The translations under genes and the position numbers were made by a program. From CAIUGU01 sp965279735 (GTDB taxonomy: Bacteria > Pseudomonadota > Gammaproteobacteria > Steroidobacterales > Steroidobacteraceae), in the NCBI GenBank assembly GCA_965279735.1, contig OZ257260.1:3658001-3722000 (forward strand): DNA of 64,000 bases. Reading direction: 5' to 3'. The notes under the pieces were generated by a model. It ran no database searches. It was given only the letters and a program-made list of their open reading frames with translations, and was not told the DNA's origin. This document shows, piece by piece, positions 8,311 through 17,552 of this stretch. Position 1 is the stretch's first letter, and each line of letters opens with the position of its first letter.

Positions 8311-9192
8311 CTACTGGCCGGCGGCGCGTGCCTGCTCGCGGGCCATCACGGACCAGTCCTTCTCTGCATCGCCATGGGCAATGGCGCTCAGCAGCCGGTC
8401 GCGGCAGACGCCGACGCTGGGGAGAGGCACCGCAGCGGTTTCCCCGGCGGCCAGTGCGAGATTGACGTCCTTGAGTGCCAGCGTCGTCGTGAAGCCGACA
8501 GTGTCGTAGGACTTGTTGGCGATGATCGTTGCATACGCGGTGTACGCAGGGCAGGCAAACAAGCCGTCGACCACGATTTCGCGGAACACATCGGGAGTGG
8601 CGCCGGATTTCTCCACGAGGGAGAACGCTTCGCCCATTGCCTCGATGGCACACGCGAGCAGCATGTTGTTGGCAAGCTTGATCGCCGAGGCAGCCCCTGG
8701 ATCTTCGCCCGCAGGAAACAGTCGTCGTCCGATGGATTCAAGCGCGGGTTTCGCTCTTTCCGCAGCAGCAGGCGGTCCTGCCACGATGATGCCAAGGCGT
8801 CCTGCCGTCACGGCTTCGGGACGGCCGAGCACCGGAGCTGCAAGCAGCGTCTGGCCTGCGCCACGGTGTTTTTCAGCCAGGGCCCGCACAGTTGTTACTG
8901 CGTGGGTACCCATCACCACGTGGACCGCATTCGCAGGCAGGTTGGCGATGAGGCCATCGGGCCCATCCGCCACTGCATTCAGGGCGCGATCGTCGGCGAG
9001 CATCGTCAGCACGATCCCGCCGGAGCGGGACGCTGCATCCTTCAGGGTGGGCGCCAGAACGGCACCGCGCGCAAGCACGTCTTTCAGTTTGTCGGGTGAG
9101 CGGTTGTAGACCACCACCTCATGTCCCGCATCGAGCAGGCGATGCACCATCGCCTGCCCCATGCGGCCGAGACCCACGAACGCGACCTTCAA
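8311..9192 (-). CDS. 3-hydroxyisobutyrate dehydrogenase-family NAD(P) oxidoreductase
   Basis: A beta-hydroxyacid dehydrogenase, 293 residues. The N-terminal Rossmann fold MKVAFVGLGRMGQAMVHRLL is followed by VVVYNRSPDK. The mid-domain catalytic region includes GAASAIKLANNMLL, whose Lys is the general acid/base in this family. C-terminal all-helical half. The glycine motif usually written DAPVSGG is changed here to AAPVLGRPEA, so the substrate (or reaction direction, as in imine or glyoxylate reductases) may differ from 3-hydroxyisobutyrate. It sits between doxX and the OYE gene within the catabolic block. Confidence 0.85.
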   Translation of the reverse strand: MKVAFVGLGRMGQAMVHRLLDAGHEVVVYNRSPDKLKDVLARGAVLAPTLKDAASRSGGIVLTMLADDRALNAVADGPDGLIANLPANAVHVVMGTHAVTTVRALAEKHRGAGQTLLAAPVLGRPEAVTAGRLGIIVAGPPAAAERAKPALESIGRRLFPAGEDPGAASAIKLANNMLLACAIEAMGEAFSLVEKSGATPDVFREIVVDGLFACPAYTAYATIIANKSYDTVGFTTTLALKDVNLALAAGETAAVPLPSVGVCRDRLLSAIAHGDAEKDWSVMAREQARAAGQ

Positions 9193-9225
9193 CGGAGCGC
9201 CCCTGCCATGAGTGCTGTCACGGGA

Positions 9226-9591
9226 TCAGCTATGCAGGGCGACAATGGCGGCGCAGATCGCCCAGAACAGCGGGTATTCGCAGCCGCCGATGTTCCACAG
9301 CCACTTCCCCTGGCTCACCTTGTAAACCGATGCCGCGGCAACCAGCATGAAAGCCACCGTCAGCCAGGCGGCAATCTGCGTGTAGATGCCGAGTATCAAT
9401 GCGATGCCGACCACGAATTCGAACACGATGCCGAAATTGACGAACAGCCCGGGATTGGGGTAACCGGCCGCGGTGAAGAAACCAACGGGGCCGGGGCGGA
9501 AGGTGATCTTTCCCACCGCGTGCGGAATCAGGAACAGGCCGCAGATGATACGCAGCACCACGTAGCCGTTGTTCAGGTCGAAATCGAACAT
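9226..9591 (-). CDS. DoxX family membrane protein
   Basis: A small four-helix inner-membrane protein, 121 residues. Recognisable DoxX segments are the GLFLIPHAVGKI region, FFTAAGYPNPGLFVNFGIVF, VGIALILGIYTQIAAWLTVA and a last hydrophobic helix. DoxX proteins associate with quinone or thiosulfate redox and oxidative-stress systems, but many, including this one, have no assigned role. Lies 34 bp upstream of the dehydrogenase gene on the same strand and downstream of lpdA. Confidence 0.85.
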   Translation of the reverse strand: MFDFDLNNGYVVLRIICGLFLIPHAVGKITFRPGPVGFFTAAGYPNPGLFVNFGIVFEFVVGIALILGIYTQIAAWLTVAFMLVAAASVYKVSQGKWLWNIGGCEYPLFWAICAAIVALHS

Positions 9592-9688
9592 CTCTCGTCT
9601 CCCCTATGAATTGAATCTTTCCAAGGCTTTTTCGTTCGCGTCATCTGCACATGAACCTGAGCCGGTCATCTGCGGGCTGCGGATCCCA

Positions 9689-11110
9689 TCAAATGTGCAA
9701 CACCCTGCCATATGCGTCAAGAACTGACTCATGCATGGATTCCGAGATGGTGGGATGCGCGAAGATGGTCGCCATCAGTTCCGCCTCGGTGGTTTCCAGC
9801 GTCATGGCCAGTGCATAGCCCTGGATCATCTCCGTGACTTCTGCACCCAGCATGTGTGCACCGAGCAGCTGGCCCGTCTTCGCATCGAATACCGTTTTGA
9901 CGAAACCGTCGGTTTCTCCCGAGGCGATGGCCTTGCCATTGGCGCGGAGCGGGAAGCGTCCCACCTTGACCTCATGCCCCTGTTGCTTCGCCTGTGCTTC
10001 CGTCAGCCCGACGGAGGCAATCTGTGGTTGTGAATACGTGCAACCCGGAACAGGTGCCTTGAGCGAGGGCCCTGCCTTGCCTGCAATGTGTTCGGCACAG
10101 TGGACGCCTTCGTGGCTCGCCTTGTGGGCGAGCCAGGGGGCTCCGGCAACATCCCCGATGGCGTACAGGCCGGGCACGCTGGTGGCGCCATGTTCATGCG
10201 TGACGACATGACCGCGATCGATTTTTACACCTAATGCTTCGAGGCCCAGGTTCTCGATGTTGCCTTCGATTCCTACCGCAATCAGGGCCACATCGGCTTT
10301 GAGCGTCTCGGCTTTGCCGCCGGACACCAGTTCGACAGTCACGCCGGTCTTGTCGGCAGCCACTTTGTTGACACGGGCGCCCACGCGGAATTTCAGTTTG
10401 CGTTTCTCGAACACTTTCTGGGCGGCGGCGGAAATCTCCGCATCTTCGACCGGCAGGATGCGATCCAGCGATTCGACGACAGTCACATCGACGCCGAAGC
10501 TGCGATAGAAGCTCGCGAACTCGATGCCGATCGCGCCGGAGCCGATGACGACCAGCGATTTCGGCAGTGCGCGGGGCGTCATGGCCTCGCGATAGGTCCA
10601 TATGCGCTCGCCATCGGGCACCATGCCTGCCGACGGAATCACGCGTGCGCGTGCACCGGTCGCCAGGATTACGGACTTTGCAGCCAGCGTGCGCGTGCCG
10701 CCGGCCTTGAGATCAACGACTACCGTGGGTGCAGCGGTTCCCTTCTTCAGGCGTGCGGTACCTTCGATCACCTCGATCTTGTTCTTCTTCATCAGGAAGC
10801 CAACGCCCGTGTTGAGCTGCTTCGCGACGCCGCGCGAGCGTTCAATGACCTTGGCAAAGTCGAATTGCACGCCGCTGCACGAAAGACCGTAGTCCCCGAG
10901 ATGCGAGAGCTGCTCGAAGACCTCCGCCGACTTGAGCAAGGCCTTGGTGGGAATGCAGCCCCAGTTCAGGCAGATTCCGCCCAGACTTTCGCGTTCGATG
11001 ATGACAGTCCTGAGCCCGAGCTGGGCGGCGCGGATCGCGGCCACATAGCCGCCGGGGCCGGACCCGATGACGACGAGATCGGGATTGTCACGGGCGATGG
11101 GTTGATTCAC
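9689..11110 (-). CDS. lpdA: Dihydrolipoyl dehydrogenase (E3)
   Basis: Flavoprotein that reoxidises dihydrolipoamide on the E2 component with NAD+. Features: FAD fold LVVIGSGPGGYVAAIRAAQL, the redox disulfide GGICLNWGCIPTK (about residues 44-56), an NAD domain VVIGSGAIGIEFASFY, the second FAD motif GLYAIGDVAG, and the C-terminal interface HAHPTISE-type segment, here AHPTISESMHESV, with the catalytic His-Glu pair. 473 residues, full length. It completes the E1-E2 set encoded upstream (13735-18580), though the MFS gene and M24 gene separate it. Divergent from the MFS gene with only a 44-bp gap. Confidence 0.95.
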   Translation of the reverse strand: MNQPIARDNPDLVVIGSGPGGYVAAIRAAQLGLRTVIIERESLGGICLNWGCIPTKALLKSAEVFEQLSHLGDYGLSCSGVQFDFAKVIERSRGVAKQLNTGVGFLMKKNKIEVIEGTARLKKGTAAPTVVVDLKAGGTRTLAAKSVILATGARARVIPSAGMVPDGERIWTYREAMTPRALPKSLVVIGSGAIGIEFASFYRSFGVDVTVVESLDRILPVEDAEISAAAQKVFEKRKLKFRVGARVNKVAADKTGVTVELVSGGKAETLKADVALIAVGIEGNIENLGLEALGVKIDRGHVVTHEHGATSVPGLYAIGDVAGAPWLAHKASHEGVHCAEHIAGKAGPSLKAPVPGCTYSQPQIASVGLTEAQAKQQGHEVKVGRFPLRANGKAIASGETDGFVKTVFDAKTGQLLGAHMLGAEVTEMIQGYALAMTLETTEAELMATIFAHPTISESMHESVLDAYGRVLHI

Positions 11111-11154
11111 GATGGATCCTTCGCGCCGGTTCCCGGCAGTGACGGAAAATAAAG

Positions 11155-12426
11155 ATGAACAGCGACGTCAAGCAGAGCGAGCGACAAAGCACTTACAGTT
11201 ACGTCGTCCTGGGCGTTTTGCTCGTCGTGTATCTGTTCAACTATCTCGACCGGCAGCTGGTGTCGATCCTGGCGGAGCCGATCAAGCGGGACCTCGGTCT
11301 TTCCGACACGCAGCTTGGCCTTGTGACGGGATTCGTATTCGCGCTGTTCTACACGACGTTCGGTGTGCCGGTGGCCTGGCTCGCGGATCGTACGCGGCGT
11401 ACGACGATCATCGCGATTGCCTGCGGTCTCTGGAGCGGCTTCACTGCTGCGTGTGGATTCGCTGGTTCGTTCGTGCAGCTCGCATTGGCGCGAGTGGGCG
11501 TCGGTATCGGCGAGGCGGGCGGCGTGCCGCCGTCCTACTCCATCCTTTCCGACTATTTCCCGCCGAAGCGACGCGGTCTCGCCATGGGGCTTTATTCCCT
11601 CGGCATTCCGCTCGGCACGTTCTGCGGCGGCCTCTATGGAGCCTGGGCGGCCGTGCACTACGGCTGGCGCATGGCGTTCTTCGGTCTCGCGATTCCCGGC
11701 GTGCTGCTTGCCGTGCTGCTGCCCTTTCTCGTTCGCGAGCCAGTGCGGGGAGGTCTCGATGCGCAAGTCGCGATGGCACCGCCGATCGGTCTCGGCGCTT
11801 CCATTGGCTTGTTCGTCAAATCCGCGGCGCTGATGCTCGTCGCTCTCGGCTGCAGCCTGTCTGCCGTCGTCGGCTACAGCCTGATGTCGTGGTCGCCGGC
11901 TTTCCTGATGCGCGTGCAGGGCGCGACCCTGCAGGACATCGGTTCGTTCTACAGCCCGTTGATCGGCATCAGCGTGGCAATCGGCATCGTGGGCAGCGGT
12001 TACATCGTCGACAAGCTGGGCGCAGCGAATCCCCGTGCCTATCCGCTGGTGCCGGCCATCGCCTTCGTAGCGGCGTTCCCGCTCTATCTTGCCGCGCTGA
12101 CGGTCACTGACTGGCACACGTCCGTCCTGTTGCTGGCCATTCCACAGGGCCTGACCTTCACCTATCTGGCGCCCGCCGTTGCCGTGATCCAGAACCTCGT
12201 GCCGCCCGAGCGGCGCAGCACTGCATCCGCGATGCTTTTGTTCCTGCTCAATCTGTTGGCTGTCGGCTGTGGTCCGTTGTATGTAGGAGCCGTCAGCGAC
12301 TGGGCGCTGCCGCATTACGGACAGGAGTCGCTGCGCATCGCGCTGTACGCGCTCATTCCCTTCTTCGCGCTCGGCATCGGCTGCAACTACGCCGCCGCAC
12401 GCATTCTCGCGAAGCATCCGCGTTGA
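11155..12426 (+). CDS. MFS transporter (Spinster/glucarate-type)
   Basis: A 423-residue, 12-helix major facilitator. Visible are an NYLDRQLVSILAEPIKRDLG N-terminal segment, the helix 2-3 loop GVPVAWLADRTRRTT, RVGVGIGEAGGVPPSYSIL in helix 4 (typical of the Spinster-like subfamily) and SDYFPPKRRGLAMGLYSLG. The subfamily moves organic anions or lipophilic molecules. As the only plus-strand gene inside the catabolic block, divergent from lpdA, it is the best candidate for uptake of the pathway substrate. That link is inference. Confidence 0.85.
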   Translation: MNSDVKQSERQSTYSYVVLGVLLVVYLFNYLDRQLVSILAEPIKRDLGLSDTQLGLVTGFVFALFYTTFGVPVAWLADRTRRTTIIAIACGLWSGFTAACGFAGSFVQLALARVGVGIGEAGGVPPSYSILSDYFPPKRRGLAMGLYSLGIPLGTFCGGLYGAWAAVHYGWRMAFFGLAIPGVLLAVLLPFLVREPVRGGLDAQVAMAPPIGLGASIGLFVKSAALMLVALGCSLSAVVGYSLMSWSPAFLMRVQGATLQDIGSFYSPLIGISVAIGIVGSGYIVDKLGAANPRAYPLVPAIAFVAAFPLYLAALTVTDWHTSVLLLAIPQGLTFTYLAPAVAVIQNLVPPERRSTASAMLLFLLNLLAVGCGPLYVGAVSDWALPHYGQESLRIALYALIPFFALGIGCNYAAARILAKHPR

Positions 12427-12468
12427 AGGCACGGCGCTGGCATTCATTGCGGCGACGTGCACAACCAA

Positions 12469-13722
12469 TCAGAAAACCTCGCAGCCCGGCAGGCCACAGG
12501 AAATCAGGCGATCGGACGGGAAGTTGGTGATGATCTCGCAGCCGTCCTTCGTGACGACGACTTCTTCCTCGATGCGCGCCGCGCCTGAACCGTCTTCAGC
12601 CCCGCACCAGGTCTCGAGCGCGAACACCATGCCTTCCTTCAGCGGCCGGGTCTGGCCCTGGTAGCGCTTGGAGATGATGGGGCGCTCCCAGAGCGACAGG
12701 CCGATGCCATGTCCGTACTGGAGCAGGAAAGCTTCCGCTTCATCGCGATAGCCGAATTCCTCGGCATTCGGCCACACGGAAGCGATTTCATCCGGCGTCA
12801 CGCCCGGACGCACCTTGTCGATCGAAGCCGAGATCCACTTCGATGCCTTTTCGTAGGCTTCGATCTGGTACTTGTTCGGCTCGCCACAGATGAACGTGCG
12901 GTAGTAGCAGGTCCGGTAACCGTTGTAGGAATGCATGATGTCGAGGAACACCATGTCGCCCGGTTGAATGATGCGATCCGTGAATGTATGCGAGTGCGGG
13001 CGCCCACGCGGGCCGGACACCGAGTTCACGCATTCCACGCGTTCGGATCCCATGCGGAACAGGCGGTCATTGACGATGGCGACGAGTTCGTTCTCGCGCG
13101 TGCCGGGTCTGATCGCCTTGACGACGTCGACGTAGGTCCCATCCACCATGGCGGAGGCGAGCTTGAGCAACTCGATCTCATCGGCGGTTTTTACTTCGCG
13201 GGCATCCAGCATCGCCTGTTGTCCGTCCACGACTTCAATGCCTTCGGCTTCCAGTGCGCGGATCATCGGCAGTTCCATGATGTCGATGCCGACGGGCTGG
13301 TTGGCGACGCCGAGTTCGACCAGCGCCTTCTTGATCTGTCGCGCGAAGCTCGACTGGATGCCGAGGTTCAATGGCAGGCCACCTTGCATCGTCGAGATCG
13401 GGGCGGCGACGTGATTCGCAATCCACGGCGATGACAGACGCTTGGCGGGAGCCGCCGGATCCCACAGGTAAGCAGGACCTTCGCCCGCGGCCACCGCATA
13501 GCGCATGAACTTGTCACGCGCCCACTCGCCGATATGTGTGCCGGTGATGTAGCGGATGTTGTCGAAATTGAAGCAGAGCACGGCGCCGAGGCCATTTGCG
13601 CGCACCGAATCCTGCGTCCGCTTCAGGCGTTCGGCAATCAGCCGGTGATAGTCGACTCCCTGTTCGAAGTCCTTGGCCTGGGTACCCCAGGATGCGACGG
13701 CGTGCGGGCGGTTGTACTTCAT
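12469..13722 (-). CDS. M24 'pita-bread' family protein with altered metal site
   Basis: A 417-residue homologue of Xaa-Pro peptidases, creatinase and the DMSP lyase DddP. N-terminal creatinase-like domain (about 1-170), C-terminal pita-bread domain. Of the five canonical M24 metal ligands four align: Asp261 (VFLDIMH), His338 (YGHGIGL), Glu370 (FALETW) and Glu385 (RIEEE). The second Asp of the GYxxDxTRTF-type motif is replaced by Cys272 (GYRTCYYRTF). A SGPR...RIIQ stretch recalls DddP. A simple proline peptidase is therefore doubtful; a lyase or hydrolase of a small substrate is plausible. It is the last gene of the E1-E1-aldehyde dehydrogenase-E2 operon (12-bp gap to the E2 gene). Confidence 0.8.
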   Translation of the reverse strand: MKYNRPHAVASWGTQAKDFEQGVDYHRLIAERLKRTQDSVRANGLGAVLCFNFDNIRYITGTHIGEWARDKFMRYAVAAGEGPAYLWDPAAPAKRLSSPWIANHVAAPISTMQGGLPLNLGIQSSFARQIKKALVELGVANQPVGIDIMELPMIRALEAEGIEVVDGQQAMLDAREVKTADEIELLKLASAMVDGTYVDVVKAIRPGTRENELVAIVNDRLFRMGSERVECVNSVSGPRGRPHSHTFTDRIIQPGDMVFLDIMHSYNGYRTCYYRTFICGEPNKYQIEAYEKASKWISASIDKVRPGVTPDEIASVWPNAEEFGYRDEAEAFLLQYGHGIGLSLWERPIISKRYQGQTRPLKEGMVFALETWCGAEDGSGAARIEEEVVVTKDGCEIITNFPSDRLISCGLPGCEVF

Positions 13723-13734
13723 TTCGTTGACTCT

Positions 13735-15024
13735 TCAGATCAGAAGATTGACGGGCGCTTCGATGATGCTCTTGAACGCGGCGAGGAGCTCGCCAGCTAC
13801 GGCGCCATCCACGACCCTGTGGTCTACCGACAGCGTGACGGTCAGCTTGCTGGCGAAACCGATGGAGCCATCCGCATTCTCGATGGGCCGGCGCTCTGCG
13901 GCACCGACGGCGAGGATGGTGGCCTGCGGCGGATTGATAATCGCGGAAAATTCCCGCACGCCGAACATCCCGAGATTGGACACCGTGCCGGTGCCTCCCT
14001 GGTATTCAGCGGACTTCAGCTTGCGGTCGCGCGCGCGTGCGGCGAGATCGGCGATATCCGCCGAGACATCGGCGAGGCTCTTCACATTCGCATTGCGCAC
14101 GACGGGAGTAATGAGCCCGCCCTGGATCGCGACGGCAACGCCCACATCCACGTTCTCGAACTGGAGCAACCGGTCTTCCGCCCAGACCGCGTTGGCGGCA
14201 GGTACGCGATGCAAGGCGAGGGCATACGCCTTCACGATGCAGTCGTTGATCGATACCTTGAACTTGCCCGAGGCATTGATCAGCTTCCGTATCGACAGCA
14301 GTGCTTCGACCGACATGTCCGTGGTCAGATAGAAATGCGGGACGGTCTGCTTGGATTCGACCAGCCGCTTTGCGATCGTCTTGCGCATGCCGTCAAGCGG
14401 AACCTCGCGATGCGCAATACCGGCGTACAACGCCTTGACCTGCGCGAGACCGGCGCCGGTGGCAAGAACGCTGGCGGACGCGGCAGGTTGCGCATGTCTG
14501 ACATCGTCAGCAACGATCCGGCCATGCGGACCGGAACCTTTCACGTTGCTGAGGCTGATGTTGCCTTCGACGGCCAGACGACGCGCCAAAGGTGTGACCT
14601 TGACGCCATTCGCCAGCGTCGCGGGACCGAAGTTGCGTTCAGGCGAAGGCACGGCATTGAAGGGATCAATCGTCCGCTTGACCGTCGCCGCAGCAGCGGC
14701 AGGCTTGCTGGCAATGGACTGAGCCGGAGCTGCAGTAGAAGCAGGTGCCGCTGCGGGAGCTTTTTCAGCCGGAGCCGTTTCGTTCGCGACACCTGCAACC
14801 GTCAAGATGGAAATGATCGCCCCGACCGGCACGGTCTGCCCGGCCTGCGCCCTGATTTCGGTCAGGACGCCGCTCGCGATGGCAGGGACTTCCATCGAAG
14901 TCTTGTCGGTCTCGATCTCGAACAGGATGTCGCCGGCAGTCACGGAATCGCCGACCGACTTGTACCACTTAGCTATTGTGCCTTCGGTAACCGTCTCACC
15001 GAGTTGTGGCATCAGGACATTCAT
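13735..15024 (-). CDS. 2-oxoacid dehydrogenase E2, dihydrolipoamide acyltransferase
   Basis: Core acyltransferase of a 2-oxoacid or acetoin dehydrogenase complex, 429 residues. One N-terminal lipoyl domain with the modified lysine in ETDKTSMEV (about residue 43) is followed by an Ala/Pro-rich linker (about 80-120) and a peripheral-subunit-binding domain (TPLARRLAVEGNISLSNVKG then GRIVADDV). The catalytic domain ends in SVDHRVVDGAVAGELL, with the HxxxDG His and Asp. A single lipoyl domain and overall length match acetoin or branched-chain-type E2 rather than the large pyruvate E2 of gammaproteobacteria. Operonic with the E1 genes and the aldehyde dehydrogenase. Confidence 0.92.
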   Translation of the reverse strand: MNVLMPQLGETVTEGTIAKWYKSVGDSVTAGDILFEIETDKTSMEVPAIASGVLTEIRAQAGQTVPVGAIISILTVAGVANETAPAEKAPAAAPASTAAPAQSIASKPAAAAATVKRTIDPFNAVPSPERNFGPATLANGVKVTPLARRLAVEGNISLSNVKGSGPHGRIVADDVRHAQPAASASVLATGAGLAQVKALYAGIAHREVPLDGMRKTIAKRLVESKQTVPHFYLTTDMSVEALLSIRKLINASGKFKVSINDCIVKAYALALHRVPAANAVWAEDRLLQFENVDVGVAVAIQGGLITPVVRNANVKSLADVSADIADLAARARDRKLKSAEYQGGTGTVSNLGMFGVREFSAIINPPQATILAVGAAERRPIENADGSIGFASKLTVTLSVDHRVVDGAVAGELLAAFKSIIEAPVNLLI

Positions 15025-15057
15025 TGATGTTTTCCTAAACGTGCGGGTTGCGCAGGT

Positions 15058-16560
15058 CTACCAGCTCACCGACACGTACTGGGTTTCCAGAAATTCCATG
15101 ACGCCTTCGTGCCCGCCTTCCCGGCCGAGGCCGCTCTGCTTCATCCCACCGAATGGCGCTGCGGGTTCCGACACCATGCCGCGATTGAGGCCCACCAGGC
15201 CTGCCTGGAGCCGTTCGGCTACGCGCAGACCCCGACCGAGATCGCGGGTAAAGACGTAGGAAGCAAGGCCGACTTCGCTGGCATTCGCGTGCTCCAGCAT
15301 TTCCTCTTCCGTCCTGAAAACCTGGATGGCCGCGACCGGGCCGAAGATTTCCTCGCGCACGAGGTCTGCATTCGCCGGTACGTCGCTCAGCACGGTGGGG
15401 AGGTAGTAATACCCGGTACCTTCCGGACGTTTGCCGCCTGTAACGACCTTGGCGCCTTTTTTTACGGCGTCCCTGACCAGCTCATCCACCTTGTCGCGCG
15501 ATTCGGCATTGACCAGCGGACCGACGGTGACGCCCGGTTCGAGGCCATTGCCCACCTTGAGCGCCGACATTTTCTCCGCGAGCTTGGCCACAAACGTCTG
15601 CGCCACGTTCTCGTGTACATAGAAGCGGTTCGCCGCCGTGCACGCCTCGCCCATGTTGCGCATCTTTGCAATCATCGCCCCGTCTACTGCGGCATCGATG
15701 TCTGCATCGTCGAACACGATGAAGGGCGCATTGCCGCCGAGTTCCATGGCGAGCCGGACAACGTTCTGGGCCGCTTCCTTGAGCAGCGTCCGACCGACTT
15801 CCGTCGAGCCGGTGAACGAAATGACGCGCACCCGCATGTCGGCCAGCATGGCCGAAACAACCTTGCCGGAGGAGCGGGAGGGGACGATATTGACCACGCC
15901 AGGCGGCACTCCGGCTTCTTCGAGAAGCGGGACAAGGGCCAGGACGGTGAGCGGTGTGGCTGACGCAGGCTTGAGGACTACCGTGCACCCCGCGGCCAGC
16001 GCAGGCGCGATCTTGCGGGTGGCCATCGCGGCTGGAAAATTCCACGGCGTGACCAGCAATGCGACGCCGACCGGCTTGTGGTTGACGAGAATCCTGGCCC
16101 CCGAACTCGGTGCCATGGAAAGCTGCCCGCTGATCCGCACTGCTTCTTCGGAATTCCAGCGAAAGAATTCCGCAGCGTAGGAGACCTCTGCGCGGGAGTC
16201 GGCCAGGCTCTTGCCATTCTCCAGCGTAATGATTCGCGCCAGCCGTTCGTGCTCGCGCACCATGAGATGGTACGCACGACGCAGCACTTCGCTGCGTTCC
16301 CGGGGTGTCTTCGCCGACCAGGCCTTGAGCGCCTTCGACGCAGCGGTCACTGCGGACAGGCAGTCTTCCACGGTTGCGCTGGCAACGGACGCTACCGCCT
16401 GTTCGGTGGCGGGATCCTCGACAGCAAAGCGCACGCCATCGGAAGATTCGCGCCAGCGCCCATCGATCCACAGCTGCGTCGGGACGCCCGCCAGGATCTG
16501 GTCATGCGTGCTCGTTTCCTCGGGCCGCGAGAGAACCACGATGTTGTCGGGTTTGGCCAC
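15058..16560 (-). CDS. NAD(P)-dependent succinate-semialdehyde-type dehydrogenase
   Basis: A 500-residue aldehyde dehydrogenase of the GabD/SSADH class. Seen: VTPWNFPAAMATRKIAPALA (the N catalytic Asn region), FTGSTEVGRTLLKEAAQ (cofactor glycine), LELGGNAPFIVFDDADID with the general-base Glu, and NMGEACTAANRFYVHE with the catalytic Cys. C-terminal GLNRGMVSEPAAPFGGMKQSG is characteristic of succinate-semialdehyde dehydrogenases. It sits 5 bp downstream of the E1 beta gene, so an aldehyde is probably an intermediate of the same pathway. The true aldehyde is unknown, so I do not assign gabD. Confidence 0.9.
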   Translation of the reverse strand: MAKPDNIVVLSRPEETSTHDQILAGVPTQLWIDGRWRESSDGVRFAVEDPATEQAVASVASATVEDCLSAVTAASKALKAWSAKTPRERSEVLRRAYHLMVREHERLARIITLENGKSLADSRAEVSYAAEFFRWNSEEAVRISGQLSMAPSSGARILVNHKPVGVALLVTPWNFPAAMATRKIAPALAAGCTVVLKPASATPLTVLALVPLLEEAGVPPGVVNIVPSRSSGKVVSAMLADMRVRVISFTGSTEVGRTLLKEAAQNVVRLAMELGGNAPFIVFDDADIDAAVDGAMIAKMRNMGEACTAANRFYVHENVAQTFVAKLAEKMSALKVGNGLEPGVTVGPLVNAESRDKVDELVRDAVKKGAKVVTGGKRPEGTGYYYLPTVLSDVPANADLVREEIFGPVAAIQVFRTEEEMLEHANASEVGLASYVFTRDLGRGLRVAERLQAGLVGLNRGMVSEPAAPFGGMKQSGLGREGGHEGVMEFLETQYVSVSW

Positions 16561-16565
16561 GTTCT

Positions 16566-17552
16566 TCAGGCCGAGAGTGAGCGCCGGATGGTCTCTGCAA
16601 TACGATCAACACTGGGGATGGTCATGTCCTCGAGCTGATCGGCTGCGGCCAGCGGAATATGGGGTGAGGTGATCCGCACGGGCGGACCGTCCAGGTCATA
16701 GAAAGCCTCGTCGGCAACGATCGAAACGATCTCGGCGCCCCAGCCAAGCACTCGCGGGTTCTCTTCGACGGTGAACATGCGTCCCGTCCTTCCCACCGAG
16801 CCGAGGATGGTCTGTGTGTCGAGCGGGATCAGCGAACGGACATCCACCACTTCGCAACTGATGCCGTGCTCGGCCTGGAGCCTTTCGGCGGCTGCCAGCG
16901 CTCTTGGAACCATGAGTGCAAGCGCGATGATGGTGGCATCGGTGCCGGGACGAAGGATCTTGGCTGTGCCCAGCTTGTCGAGGATCTCGCCGTCAGGCAC
17001 TTCGCCCTTCGTTGCATACAGCGACTTGTGCTCGAGGAAGATCACGGGATCGTCGTCGCGGATCGAGGCAGCCAGCAGACCGATCACATCGATGGGCGAA
17101 GACGGGGATACCACCTTCAAGCCCGGGAACTGCATGCACCAGTTCTCGATGCTCTGGCTGTGCTGCGCGCCGAACCGGGAACCGCCGCCATTGCCGCAGC
17201 GGACCACGAGAGGGCAGCCAACCTGGCCATTGGTCATGTAGCGCGTCTTCGGGAATTCGTTGGCGATGTAGTCGTAACAGACCGCGATGAAATCCGCGAA
17301 CATGATTTCGGCGATGGGCCGGAGACCCGTCATGGCCGCACCCATGGCGGCGCCGAGAATCGCCTGCTCCGAGATGGGAGTGTCGAGCACGCGCTTCGGC
17401 CCGAACCGGTCCAGCAGACCCACGGTGGCCTTGAAGACGCCGCCGGCCTTGCCTACGTCCTCGCCAAGGAAGACAACGTTCTCGTCCCGCTCCATTTCCT
17501 GCGCAATGGCCCGGGCAACCGCGTCACGATAGGTTAATTCCGCCACGCCCAT
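16566..17552 (-). CDS. 2-oxoacid/acetoin dehydrogenase E1 beta
   Basis: The beta subunit of a thiamine-diphosphate E1, 328 residues. Signature stretches: TYRDAVARAIAQEMERDENV, FLGEDVGKAGGVFKAT, RVLDTPISEQAILGAAMGAA, FADFIAVCYDYIANEFPK and the C-terminal EVVDVRSLIPLDTQTI. Start chosen at ATG 17552, with GGGGG just upstream; it overlaps the end of the alpha gene by 19 bp, as is usual for alpha/beta coupling. The frame open to 17615 would add a spurious leader. It binds the lipoyl domain of E2 and shapes the ThDP site with the alpha subunit. Confidence 0.93.
   Translation of the reverse strand: MGVAELTYRDAVARAIAQEMERDENVVFLGEDVGKAGGVFKATVGLLDRFGPKRVLDTPISEQAILGAAMGAAMTGLRPIAEIMFADFIAVCYDYIANEFPKTRYMTNGQVGCPLVVRCGNGGGSRFGAQHSQSIENWCMQFPGLKVVSPSSPIDVIGLLAASIRDDDPVIFLEHKSLYATKGEVPDGEILDKLGTAKILRPGTDATIIALALMVPRALAAAERLQAEHGISCEVVDVRSLIPLDTQTILGSVGRTGRMFTVEENPRVLGWGAEIVSIVADEAFYDLDGPPVRITSPHIPLAAADQLEDMTIPSVDRIAETIRRSLSA

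Noticed and set aside
11107..12468. 453-codon minus-strand open frame
   Set aside because: Antisense to the MFS transporter; composition is Arg/His/Gln-rich with no motif, a normal shadow frame in GC-rich DNA.
13534..15027. 497-codon plus-strand open frame
   Set aside because: Antisense to the E2 gene, whose lipoyl and HxxxDG motifs are unambiguous.
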